Below, piece by piece: positions 8,710-16,808 of a stretch of 45,545 nt of DNA. The DNA lies in the NCBI RefSeq assembly GCF_016937615.1, contig NZ_JAFHKI010000003.1:1-45545 (forward strand), given 5' to 3'. Below the pieces are notes generated by a model, which saw nothing but the letters and a program-made list of their open reading frames with translations, ran no database searches and had not been told where the DNA came from. The number at the start of each line of letters is the position of its first letter. Within the stretch, counting starts at the first letter, position 1. Source of the DNA: Pseudomonas lactucae (lineage in GTDB: Bacteria > Pseudomonadota > Gammaproteobacteria > Pseudomonadales > Pseudomonadaceae). The position numbers were made by a program, and so were the translations under genes.

Positions 8710-9093
8710 AGCTACCTCGCGCAAAAGATCAGCGCGCCGGTCCACGGGGAGCCGACGGTTGCCGACCGGACGGTCGACCTCACTCGATTTTTTCGCGCAA
8801 GGGCCTGCACCTCCATCCAATTAAATGAATCGAGATTATTAAATAGCCAAGAAAAGTATCCGAATGAATGATTCAGGGCGATACAACAACTACGACAATA
8901 CCGTTTCTCTTACACGCAAGGGTGTCTTTTCCGGCGCTCAGCGGCATCGCCACTCACTATCGTAATAGTTGCATTCACACACGACAGGGCCGTCGCTAAA
9001 GTCGCCGTCGCTCAGCCTCAGGACAGCGCGCCGGGGCTGAAACTCCCTGTCTCAGCGCAGGGCCAGAACGCTTACTCACAAGGACTTGTGCCC
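8710..9093. other. Divergent promoter region between phosphorelay and pilin operon
   Basis: These 384 bases separate the receiver-Hpt gene (leftward) from the first operon pilin (rightward). It should hold both promoters. No confident -35/-10 pair was found. The section 8886-8972 contains an imperfect inverted pair, ACAACTACGACAATA and TATCGTAATAGTTGC (11 of 15 positions match after reverse complement). A ribosome binding site AAGGA at 9080-9084 serves the ATG at 9094. No small gene was seen. Confidence 0.5.
8960..8971 (-). promoter_or_regulatory. Motif CAACTATTACGA in the divergent fimbrial promoter
   Basis: Read on the minus strand, this is the partner of the motif at 7011-7022. It lies 122-133 bases upstream of the first operon pilin. 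A shorter version, CAACTACGA, is at 8887-8895. A regulator-binding role is inferred from shared occurrence in the two pilin promoter regions. Confidence 0.3.
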
Positions 9094-9717
9094 ATGGACA
9101 GAACCACCCCAGCCGCCCTCGCCATTGTGTTGGCGGCCTGCGCATCCGGCGCCATAGCCGCCAGCGACACCGACTTGAACGTCACCGGCATCATTACCCC
9201 AGCCTCCTGCAAGCCCAGCCTGTCCGATGGCGGCGTGGTCGACCACGGCAAGCTGACCGCCAAGGACCTGCACCCGGACAAACCCACTAGCCTGCAAGTC
9301 GGCGAAATGAGCCTGGAAGTGGTGTGTGAAGGCGCGACGTTTTTCACCCTGAACACCATCGACAACCGCGCCGGCAGCTCGGCGATCAACCCGGCGCTTC
9401 ACGGCCTGGGCATCATCAACGATGACCAGAAACTCGGCAGCGTGGCCTTTGGGTTATTTGATCCTGTGGCCGACAGCGTACCGGTGCAAACCATCCTGTC
9501 ACGCGACGGCGGGGCCCACTGGAGCCCTTCGGCGTATCTCGGGCACGTCGCCTTGACGTCGTTCTCCGCACCCGGCGGCCCCTACGCGCCGATGGCCATG
9601 CAAACCCTGAACGCCCGCCTGCGCGCATTCACCATGATCGTGCCCGCCACGGACCTGACCCTGCTCGATGAAGTGCCCATCGACGGCCAGGCCACGCTGC
9701 AACTCAAGTACTGGTAA
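9094..9717 (+). CDS. DUF1120 fimbrial subunit-like protein, first gene of the operon
   Basis: This 207-residue exported protein has a signal peptide ending in GAIAA, then the N-terminal strand SDTDLNVTGIITPASCKPSL and LSDGGVVDHGKLT. A second Cys in LEVVCEG probably pairs with the first. It ends in DGQATLQLKYW, with penultimate Tyr as in chaperone-usher pilins. The ATG at 9094 is preferred over GTG at 9088 because AAGGA lies nine bases before the ATG and too close to the GTG. It heads a rightward operon of eight genes with short gaps. DUF1120 (the family of E. coli YhcF) has no assigned biochemical role; the pilin function is inferred from context and the C-terminal motif. Confidence 0.85.
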   Translation: MDRTTPAALAIVLAACASGAIAASDTDLNVTGIITPASCKPSLSDGGVVDHGKLTAKDLHPDKPTSLQVGEMSLEVVCEGATFFTLNTIDNRAGSSAINPALHGLGIINDDQKLGSVAFGLFDPVADSVPVQTILSRDGGAHWSPSAYLGHVALTSFSAPGGPYAPMAMQTLNARLRAFTMIVPATDLTLLDEVPIDGQATLQLKYW

Positions 9718-9752
9718 CCCTTTCTCCTAATCGCTATTCCCGGAGCTCCACG

Positions 9753-10436
9753 ATGAACATTGTCTTCAAAACCCTGACCGCCGCCCTGCTGCTTGCCAGC
9801 AGCGGCAGCGCCTTTGCCGCGTCCAGTGTCGACCTGACCGTCAAAGGCCTGATCACCCCAAGCGCCTGCACGCCCACCCTGTCCAACGGCGGTTCGGTGG
9901 ACTACGGCAAGATTTCGGCCAAGGACCTCAACGTCGATCAAAAGACCTGGCTCGACCCGCAAACCCTGCAACTCACTGTCACCTGTGACGCAGCCACGTT
10001 GATGGCGCTGGACGCCGACGACAACCGCGCCGGCTCGAACTACGGTGACGACACGTTCGAGTTCGGACTGGGCCTGATCAACGGTACCGAAAAGCTCGGT
10101 GCCATGGGGCTGCGAGTGTTAAACCCAATCGCCGATGGTGTCCCGGTCAAGACCGTCGCTTCCAATGATGGCGGCGCCAGTTGGATGGTCAGTCGCGATC
10201 TCACGCCGGTCGAGCTCCTTGCGCCCGCCGCAACGGGCGTTGATGCGCCGATTCCCGTGCAAGTGTGGACCGCGGACCTGGTCGTCAGCTCGGCAATCGC
10301 TCCGGCGAGCGGGCTGACCCTCACCAACGAAGCCGCCATCGACGTTCGGCAACCCTCACCGTGCACTATCTGTAACACCCTGACCCAAACAACGGCAGGC
10401 ATCCACGCCTGCCCTCGTCCTGTACGCAAACGATGA
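9753..10436 (+). CDS. DUF1120 fimbrial subunit-like protein, frameshifted C-terminus
   Basis: As read the frame gives 227 residues: signal peptide ending in SAFAA, the strand SSVDLTVKGLITPSACTPTL, second Cys in LTVTCDAAT, and family sequence through NEAAID. It then departs into VRQPSPCTICN and an unrelated Cys-rich tail. One base is missing at 10344 (GAC GT TCG instead of GAC GGT TCG). With a G restored the protein ends DGSATLTVHYL at a TAA at 10373-10375, giving a normal 207-residue pilin with penultimate Tyr. If the deletion is real, the lost last strand is the one the chaperone should bind, so the subunit would probably not assemble. GGAG seven bases before ATG 9753 supports the start. Confidence 0.85.
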   Translation: MNIVFKTLTAALLLASSGSAFAASSVDLTVKGLITPSACTPTLSNGGSVDYGKISAKDLNVDQKTWLDPQTLQLTVTCDAATLMALDADDNRAGSNYGDDTFEFGLGLINGTEKLGAMGLRVLNPIADGVPVKTVASNDGGASWMVSRDLTPVELLAPAATGVDAPIPVQVWTADLVVSSAIAPASGLTLTNEAAIDVRQPSPCTICNTLTQTTAGIHACPRPVRKR

Positions 10437-10461
10437 ACCAGGCAACCGGTGAACCTTCCCC

Positions 10462-11091
10462 ATGAAGCATTACTCTTCACGCCTTCTTGCCCTGTTTTAC
10501 CTGCTCGGCGCCCACTCGTTGGCGTTGGCGGCCTCCAGTGCCGAGCTGAACGTCACTGGCCTGATCACCCCCAGCGCCTGCACCCCAACGTTGTCGGCCA
10601 ACGGCATTGTCGACCACGGCAGGGTGCCGGCACGCAGTCTCAACCAGTATGAGTTCAGCGTCTTGCCGCCCCAAGCCCTGGATCTGAATGTGAGTTGCAA
10701 TCAACCGGTGCTGTTCGTACTGGTCGGCGTGGACAATCGCGCCGATTCCTCCCTGGGGCCGGGCTTTTATTACGGCCTGGGCACCAACGTGCATGCCCCC
10801 ACGGAGCGGCTGGGCACCGTCTCGCTGGCGTTTCGCGAGGCGACAGGCGACGGCCAGCGCGTACTGGTTCTGGCGTCCAGCAACCAGGGCCTGACCTGGT
10901 TCCCGGAGTCCAATGCCTACCCGGACAACTACATGGGTTTTGCCCGTCCAGGCACGCTGATCCCGGAGCCGCACCGGCGGGTCGACGCCACGCTGCAGAT
11001 CAGTACCTCTATCAACGCGGCAGCTTTCCTGACCCTCGATCAGGAAGTGCCGCTGGACGGTTCCATCCTGCTTGACCTGAGGTACCTGTAG
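10462..11091 (+). CDS. DUF1120 fimbrial subunit-like protein, third operon copy
   Basis: This 209-residue exported protein has a signal peptide ending in SLALA, the strand SSAELNVTGLITPSACTPTL, a second Cys in DLNVSCNQP, and the C-terminus DGSILLDLRYL. It is more divergent in the middle than its neighbours (ANGIVDHGRVPARSLNQYEF). The stop is two bases before the chaperone start, so translation of the two is probably coupled. The family and export calls are firm; its place in a fimbria is inferred. Confidence 0.85.
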   Translation: MKHYSSRLLALFYLLGAHSLALAASSAELNVTGLITPSACTPTLSANGIVDHGRVPARSLNQYEFSVLPPQALDLNVSCNQPVLFVLVGVDNRADSSLGPGFYYGLGTNVHAPTERLGTVSLAFREATGDGQRVLVLASSNQGLTWFPESNAYPDNYMGFARPGTLIPEPHRRVDATLQISTSINAAAFLTLDQEVPLDGSILLDLRYL

Positions 11092-11093
11092 CC

Positions 11094-11831
11094 ATGGCTC
11101 CCCTGCCCTTTTTCAGCCGTTCCTTCACCTGGGTACGCTACGCCGGTGTGTATGTCGTCGCGCTTGCCCTGGCCTGCGGCGGCCCCACATGGGTACTGGC
11201 CGACGGCATGGTGCCGGACACCTCGGTGGTGATCGTCAACGAGGCCGACGGCGAAGCTTCGGTCACGGTGACCAACACCGATGACAAGCTCGCGCTGCTG
11301 CATGTCACCCTTGAAGACATCCCCGAGGACGCGGCGCCGTTGCTGTTCGTTACCCCGCCCCTGGCCAGGGTCGAACCGGCCAAGAGCCAACTGATCCGCT
11401 TCATCCTGCAAGCGCCCGAGCCCTTGACCACTCAACGCCTCAAACGGGTGATTTTCGAAGGCATGCCCCAGGGCCGTATGGCGGCCGAGGCCGGGCATGC
11501 GCGAGTCGGGGTGACGGTGCGCCAGAACCTGCCGGTGATCGTGCATCCCAAAGGCCTGGCACCCAACCGCACACCCTGGACCGGACTGCAGTGGCGTTTG
11601 AACAACGACCAGTTGAGCGTACACAACCCGAGCCCCTACGTGGTGCGCTTGGCCCAGGAGCTGCGACTGCTGCCCGGCGCAGGTTCGGCGCTGCTGCCAC
11701 GCACCTATGTACTGCCGGGGGAAACCCTGACGGTCACCACCAGCGGCGCCGCGGCAAGCCGCGTGCAACTGCAACCGGCCACGGTGTACGGCTTTGCCGT
11801 GCCGCCCTACGAAGCGCCGATCACCCTCTAG
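11094..11831 (+). CDS. Periplasmic fimbrial chaperone (PapD-like)
   Basis: This 245-residue PapD-type chaperone has a signal peptide ending in WVLA and then two Ig-like domains. The first begins DTSVVIVNEADGEASVTVTN. The hallmark FVTPPLARVEPAKSQLIRFI, the G1 strand region GVTVRQNLPVIVHPKGL and a second domain ending YGFAVPPYEAPITL follow. Such proteins hold pilin subunits by donor-strand complementation and deliver them to the usher. By eye, the positions of PapD Arg8 and Lys112, which anchor the subunit C-terminus, are Ser and Asn here, so subunit anchoring may differ. GAGG near 11080 serves the ATG at 11094. It sits between the pilins and the usher, the usual order. Confidence 0.92.
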   Translation: MAPLPFFSRSFTWVRYAGVYVVALALACGGPTWVLADGMVPDTSVVIVNEADGEASVTVTNTDDKLALLHVTLEDIPEDAAPLLFVTPPLARVEPAKSQLIRFILQAPEPLTTQRLKRVIFEGMPQGRMAAEAGHARVGVTVRQNLPVIVHPKGLAPNRTPWTGLQWRLNNDQLSVHNPSPYVVRLAQELRLLPGAGSALLPRTYVLPGETLTVTTSGAAASRVQLQPATVYGFAVPPYEAPITL

Positions 11832-11913
11832 AAATAAGGTGGCCCGCCAATGCCACCCAACGTCCTGACGCCACCGCAGAGTGGCCAGGCCACCGACAGT
11901 TGAGTACGACCTT

Positions 11914-14375
11914 GTGAGCACAGCAATCACTGACCGCGACGGCAGAAGCGTGCCCGGCGTTTCACCGCGCCGCGCCGCCAGGCTACTCGCTGGACTGGCG
12001 CTGGCGGTTGGCGGCGCGTGGCCTGGCGGTGCGCCGCTGGCCGATGAAAACCCGAGTGTCGGGTCCTTCGATCCGCAGACCCTGTCCCGGCGCGGCATCG
12101 ACCCGGAACTGGCCAACCTGCTGCTGCAAGCCCCGCGTTTCGGGGCGGCCGGCATGCCGTCAACCTGAGTGTCAACGGACAGCGTCGTGGCCGCGTGGAC
12201 GTGGAGTTCAATCGCCAGGGCGGGCTGTGTTTCGACCGTGCCCTGCTGGATGCCGGCAACCTGAGGGTGCCCGATAACCAAGGCGACCCGCTCTGCCATC
12301 CCTTTACCGAGCGCTACCCGCAAACCGTCATCGAGCAGGACCCCGCGAGCCTGGGCCTGGCGCTTGTCGTACCCACCGACGCCCTACGCCCCGCGCAACA
12401 GGACATCTCGGGCTATCAGACCGGCGGCTTTGCGGGCCTGCTCAACTATGACCTCACCGGGTTGTACAACGAAGTGGGCGACAACCGCAGTCGCTTCGGC
12501 TCGGCCAATACCGAGGTGGGCTTCAATGCCGGTGACTGGATCGTACGCAGTCGTCAAGTCAAGACCTGGCAAGACAGCCGTTCGCGCACCACCCACCTGG
12601 ACGCTTACGCCCAACGCACCTTCGCCGAACACCAGGCGGTGCTGCAGGCCGGGCAGATCAGCCTGTACAACCCGGTGCTGGCGGGGACGCAGATCACTGG
12701 CGCGCAAGTGCTGACCGAGACCGCACTGCAGGATCAGAACCAGGGCGCGACGATCACCGGTATCGCCAACAGCCCGGCCCAGGTCGAGGTCCGCCAGAAC
12801 GGCGCGTTGATCCACTCCACCGTGGTGCCGGCCGGCCCCTTCATATTGACCGATGTGCGCCGCCTCAACGGCCGCTCCGACGTGGAAGTCACGGTCAAGG
12901 AAACCACCGGCGAAGAACGCCGCTTCAACGTGCCCGCCGGCATGCTTGGCCTGGGTTTGCCGGCACCGGGTTATTCGGTGGCGGCCGGGCGCGTGCGCCA
13001 GATCGGCGACAGCAACGGCCAGGAGCCCTGGGTGGTCAGCGCCGGCTGGAGCGGCGCGGTGCACCCGCAAATCAGTGTGGGCGGCGGCCTGCTGGTGGCG
13101 GATGCCTATCGTGCGGCGGGACTGAACCTGGGCTGGTTGCCATGGCAGGACAGCCAGTTGCAGTTGACCGCCCAAGGCGCCGAGGCCAGCCGTGAAGGGC
13201 GTGATCGAGGGGTGCAAACGGATGTGTCGTGGTCCCAGCGCTTGAGTGACAGCTGGTCGATGAGCACGTCCGCTTCATGGCGCTCCCAGGGTTACCGCGA
13301 CCTGGAAGACTCAACTTATGTCGGCAACCACCGCGACCAACAACGCTCGCGCTACCGCGATCAGCAAAGCCTGACCGCCTCCTGGACGCACCCGGCGCTG
13401 GGCGCGTTCAGTGCCGGAGTATCACGCACGGCGTCGTACAACGGTGAGAGCAGCAGCCGCGCGCTGGCCTCCTGGGGCACGCAGTTTGGCCGGGTATCGG
13501 TGTCGGCCAGCGCCGAGTGGCAAGTGGGCGGCCGCCAGCAAAACGACAACAGCCTTTACCTCAACCTCAGCCTGCCGCTGGGGGAAACCCGCCGTGCCCG
13601 GGCCTGGGCGCGCAACACGGGCGGCGAACACCGCATGGGCGTGGGGATGAGCGAGCAGTTCAATGATCAACTGAGCTACCGCGTCGGTGTGGAACGTGAC
13701 AGCCGGGACCGCGAAGTCGAGGCCTCGCTCGGTGTGTCGGCCTTGCCGTGGTACAGCCAGTTGGATTTCAACTACACCCGCGCCGATGACCAAAGCGCCA
13801 GTTACCAGGGCGGTGCCCGTGGCGGCATCGTGCTGCATGGGGACGGCGTGACCCTCTCGCCGTATCCGGTGCGCGACACCTTTGCGCTGATGTCGGTGGG
13901 CGACATGGCCGGGATCAAGGTCAGCACCCCGAGTGGCCCGGTATGGACCGATTGGCAAGGCCAGGCCGTGGTGTCGCAGCTCAACGCCTATGGCCGCAGC
14001 CCGGTGGAAGTGCATACCCGCTCATTGCCGCGCAATGCCGATATCCACAACGGCCTGGCCGTCATTGCCGCCGGGCGGGGGGCAGTGGACACGCTGCAGT
14101 TTGGCGTCGCCATCACCCGTCGCGCCCTGTTGCAGGTGGCCGATGCCAACGGCGCGCCATTGCCACGCGGCGCCAGCGTCAGCACCGCCGATGGCGAATT
14201 CGTCACCCTGGTGCAGGAAGGCAGCCAAGTGTTTCTGCCCGACGTACTCGACCCGCGCCCCTTGTGGATCAAAGCGGCGGGCCAGCCGCGTTGCCGCCTG
14301 AGCTATGCGTTGCCGCCAGAGCCCGACCCCGAGGTGTATTTCGAAACCGCACCGGCCCGGTGCGAGCAGCCATGA
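11914..14375 (+). pseudogene. Outer-membrane fimbrial usher, frameshifted near the N-terminus
   Basis: This is a FimD/PapC-like usher, the outer-membrane pore through which chaperone-bound subunits polymerise. The signal peptide (RRAARLLAGLALAVGGAWPG) and mature start (FDPQTLSRRGIDPELANLLL) are in one frame; from GRHAVNLSVNGQRRGRVDVE onward all 726 downstream residues are in another. One missing G in the run at 12142-12145 explains the switch: GGGGG would give FGGGRHAVNL. Downstream are the barrel, the plug region (ATITGIANSPAQVEVRQNGA) and the C-terminal domains ending RCEQP. The start is uncertain: GTG at 11914 or 11881 are possible with weak ribosome sites, while a good AAGGT precedes an ATG at 11850 in another frame that stops after 17 codons. 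The single-base defect may be an assembly error. Confidence 0.85.
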
Positions 14376-14386
14376 GGACATGTGCG

Positions 14387-15517
14387 ATGAGCCTGAAACA
14401 GGCGCTGTATCCCCTGGTTTTTTTACTGCTGGGCACTCCTGCCTGGAGCGCCGAAGACTGTCGGCTCAACCTCAGCCAGGCACAACTGGACTTCGGCCTG
14501 ATGAACCGCGCCGTGGCGTGGGTGCCGGCCCCTGAGCGTTTGCTCGGCGAGCGGCGCGTGAGCCTGACACTGAACTGCGCGCAATCCACCGACCTGAGCC
14601 TGTTTTACCGCGGTCCAGGCGCGTGGCCGGAGCGCTTTCGCTTTACCGAACGCGGCAGTTACGGCCTGCGAGTGAGCGAAGCGACAGTGGACGGCCAGAC
14701 GGTCGAATTGGGCTTGATTGCCGGCGCAGGGCAAGCGCCCTCCGCCACCAGCGCCCAGTTGGCCTGGCAGCCGGACCACGGCATTGTGCCCATGCGCAAT
14801 GGAATGGCCGTGGCCGGTCGCAGCCTGTCGCTGCAGCTCGACATCAGCGCCTGGGCCAGTGAAGACGCCGCGCGGGTACGTGATGCGGTGACCTGGGACA
14901 CCACCGGGCTGTTCGACGCCACCGCCGCCGGCCGCTCGCGCGAACTGCGCCTGCTGGCGCACTTTGCCCCGGCGGCCTGCACGCCCACGCTCTCCAACGG
15001 TGGCCATGTGGAGCTGGGCAAGCTGTCGGTCAGCGACCTGAACGTCGACAAGGACACCGCCCTGCCCCCGCGAACGTTATCGCTGGGCGTGACTTGCGAC
15101 GCACCGACCGCGTTCGCCCTGCGTATGCAAGACAACCGCGAAGGGTCGGCCACCGGTATCGCCGATCCAAGCGTTTACGGGCTGGGCCTGAACGCTCGCC
15201 AACAAAAGATCGGCCGCTATCGGCTGCTGTTCGATCCGGCACGCATCAGCGCCGACAGCTATGCCCAGATGTTTACCACCGACTCCGCCACCGGCGGGCT
15301 GCCCTGGAGCAGCGCCGGCACCCGCATCGGCGCAGTGAGCGCCAATCGCTATCTGGGTTTGAGCGCCACCGCCGGCAGCACCGGCGGCCCCAGTGCCATC
15401 CAGAATCTCAACGCCACGCTGAGTCTGGAAGCGGTTATTGCACCGCTGAATTCGCTGGACCTGGGCAACGAGGTGCGGCTCGACGGCTCGGGCACCCTCG
15501 AAATTCACTATTTATAG
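14387..15517 (+). CDS. Two-domain fimbrial adhesin-like protein with C-terminal DUF1120 domain
   Basis: This 376-residue exported protein is nearly twice the length of the pilins. A signal peptide ends in AWSA. Residues ~22-195 form a beta-rich domain with its own Cys pair (EDCRLNL; LTLNCAQ), not clearly matching a known family. Residues ~200-376 form a DUF1120 pilin domain (PAACTPTLSNGGHVELGKLS; second Cys in LGVTCDAP) ending DGSGTLEIHYL. This layout, an N-terminal domain on a C-terminal pilin domain, is that of tip adhesins such as FimH. GAGGA lies eight bases before ATG 14387; another ATG at 14372 overlaps the usher stop. Its pilin domain most resembles the last gene of the operon. Adhesin function and ligand are inferred. 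Confidence 0.8.
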   Translation: MSLKQALYPLVFLLLGTPAWSAEDCRLNLSQAQLDFGLMNRAVAWVPAPERLLGERRVSLTLNCAQSTDLSLFYRGPGAWPERFRFTERGSYGLRVSEATVDGQTVELGLIAGAGQAPSATSAQLAWQPDHGIVPMRNGMAVAGRSLSLQLDISAWASEDAARVRDAVTWDTTGLFDATAAGRSRELRLLAHFAPAACTPTLSNGGHVELGKLSVSDLNVDKDTALPPRTLSLGVTCDAPTAFALRMQDNREGSATGIADPSVYGLGLNARQQKIGRYRLLFDPARISADSYAQMFTTDSATGGLPWSSAGTRIGAVSANRYLGLSATAGSTGGPSAIQNLNATLSLEAVIAPLNSLDLGNEVRLDGSGTLEIHYL

Positions 15518-15527
15518 GAGTCATACC

Positions 15528-16148
15528 GTGAATGCGTTCCTTATACCTTTGGTGGCCGCCGCATGGCTGACCAGTACCTTGCCGGCCCTGGCCGCCTCCA
15601 GCGTCGACCTGAGCGTTACCGGGCTGATTACCCCGAGTGCCTGCCACCCCACGCTGTCCGATGGCGGGGTCTATGACCTGGGCAAGATTGCCGCCAGAGA
15701 CTTGAATGTCGACCGGCCGACCCGACTGACCGAGCACAGCCTGCAACTGGTGATCACCTGCGAGGCGACGACGTTGCTGGCTATACAACCGAAGGACAAC
15801 CGCCTCGGCTCCAGTTCTGCGCAAGTCAACCCGCATATTTTCGGCCTGGGCCTGGTCAATGCAACCCAACCACTTGGCTACATGGAGCTTCGGCTGATGT
15901 CGATCATGGGCGATGGGGTCCGCATGTACGGTATCTCCACAGGCGGAGCAAACTGGTTCCCTACCAGTATCCTGTCGCCCAACTTATTAACATCATTCAC
16001 CAACCGCCTATTTCTGGGTCCGGAACCTTTACGCTACCTGAACGCCGACCTGTTGATCTCCCCCATCATCGCCCCCGCCAACACTCTGCCTCTGGCCGAA
16101 GAAATGCCCATCGACGGCTCCGTGACCCTGTCCATGCATTATCTATAG
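15528..16148 (+). CDS. DUF1120 fimbrial subunit-like protein, downstream copy
   Basis: This 206-residue exported protein starts at GTG 15528 with TAGGAG seven bases upstream; that site overlaps the stop of the adhesin gene, so translation is tightly coupled. It has a signal peptide ending in PALAA, the strand SSVDLSVTGLITPSACHPTL, a second Cys in LVITCEATT and the C-terminus DGSVTLSMHYL. It resembles the solitary gene at 6201-6851 and the first operon copies more than its immediate neighbours. Placement after the usher and adhesin may suggest a minor or tip-adaptor subunit; this is inference. Confidence 0.85.
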   Translation: MNAFLIPLVAAAWLTSTLPALAASSVDLSVTGLITPSACHPTLSDGGVYDLGKIAARDLNVDRPTRLTEHSLQLVITCEATTLLAIQPKDNRLGSSSAQVNPHIFGLGLVNATQPLGYMELRLMSIMGDGVRMYGISTGGANWFPTSILSPNLLTSFTNRLFLGPEPLRYLNADLLISPIIAPANTLPLAEEMPIDGSVTLSMHYL

Positions 16149-16158
16149 GAGTTGATCC

Positions 16159-16806
16159 ATGAAACTGTTATTGCCCGTGGCGACCTGCACATGGCTGGTC
16201 GTCAGCACAGCAGCCAACGCCGCCTCCACTGTCGAACTGACCGTCGGCGGCCTGATCACCCCCATGGCCTGCACCCCGGTGCTGTCCGGCGGTGGGCTGA
16301 TCGATTTCGGCAAGATATCCCGGCAGGACCTCAACCAGGCGACCGGCACGCGCTTGCCACTCAAGTCGCTGACCTTGACCGTCAGTTGCAACGCCCCAGG
16401 CCGCTATGCCCTGCGCATGCGCGACAACCGCGACGGCAGCGCCCACGTCAACAGCGAGATCTACTACGGGCTGGGCCTGGACAGTGCAGGCAACAAGCTC
16501 GGCGTGTACTCGGTGAAATTCGACCCTCGGCAAACCGTGGCCGACGCCCTGCCGGTGACCTACGGCACCGAGTCGACTACGGGCGGCCTGGCCTGGCGCA
16601 CGTCCAACAGCAACCCGATCGACATCGGCTCGCGCAGTTTGCTGGGCTTCACGGATATCGCCGGCAGCAACGCCGGCCCGTCGGCAATCCAGAACCTGAC
16701 CAGCACATTGATCCTGGAAGCCGTGATCAATGCCCGGCAGAACCTGGACCTGAGCGTGGAAACGCCCCTGGACGGCTCCGCCACATTGGAAGTGGTGTAT
16801 TTGTAG
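16159..16806 (+). CDS. DUF1120 fimbrial subunit-like protein, last gene of the operon
   Basis: This 215-residue exported protein has a signal peptide ending in NAAST, the strand STVELTVGGLITPMACTPVL, a second Cys in LTVSCNAPG and the C-terminus DGSATLEVVYL. Its second half shares STTGGLAW, GPSAIQNL and LILEAVI with the pilin domain of the two-domain protein at 14387-15517, so the two form a subgroup. TAGGAG lies eight bases before ATG 16159. Its stop is two bases from the convergent stop of the MFS gene, leaving no room for a separate terminator. Confidence 0.85.
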   Translation: MKLLLPVATCTWLVVSTAANAASTVELTVGGLITPMACTPVLSGGGLIDFGKISRQDLNQATGTRLPLKSLTLTVSCNAPGRYALRMRDNRDGSAHVNSEIYYGLGLDSAGNKLGVYSVKFDPRQTVADALPVTYGTESTTGGLAWRTSNSNPIDIGSRSLLGFTDIAGSNAGPSAIQNLTSTLILEAVINARQNLDLSVETPLDGSATLEVVYL

Positions 16807-16808
16807 CG

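Noticed and set aside
12130..12200. Programmed ribosomal frameshift in the usher
   Set aside because: There is no slippery heptamer or downstream pseudoknot signal visible, and five other unrelated genes show the same missing-base pattern.
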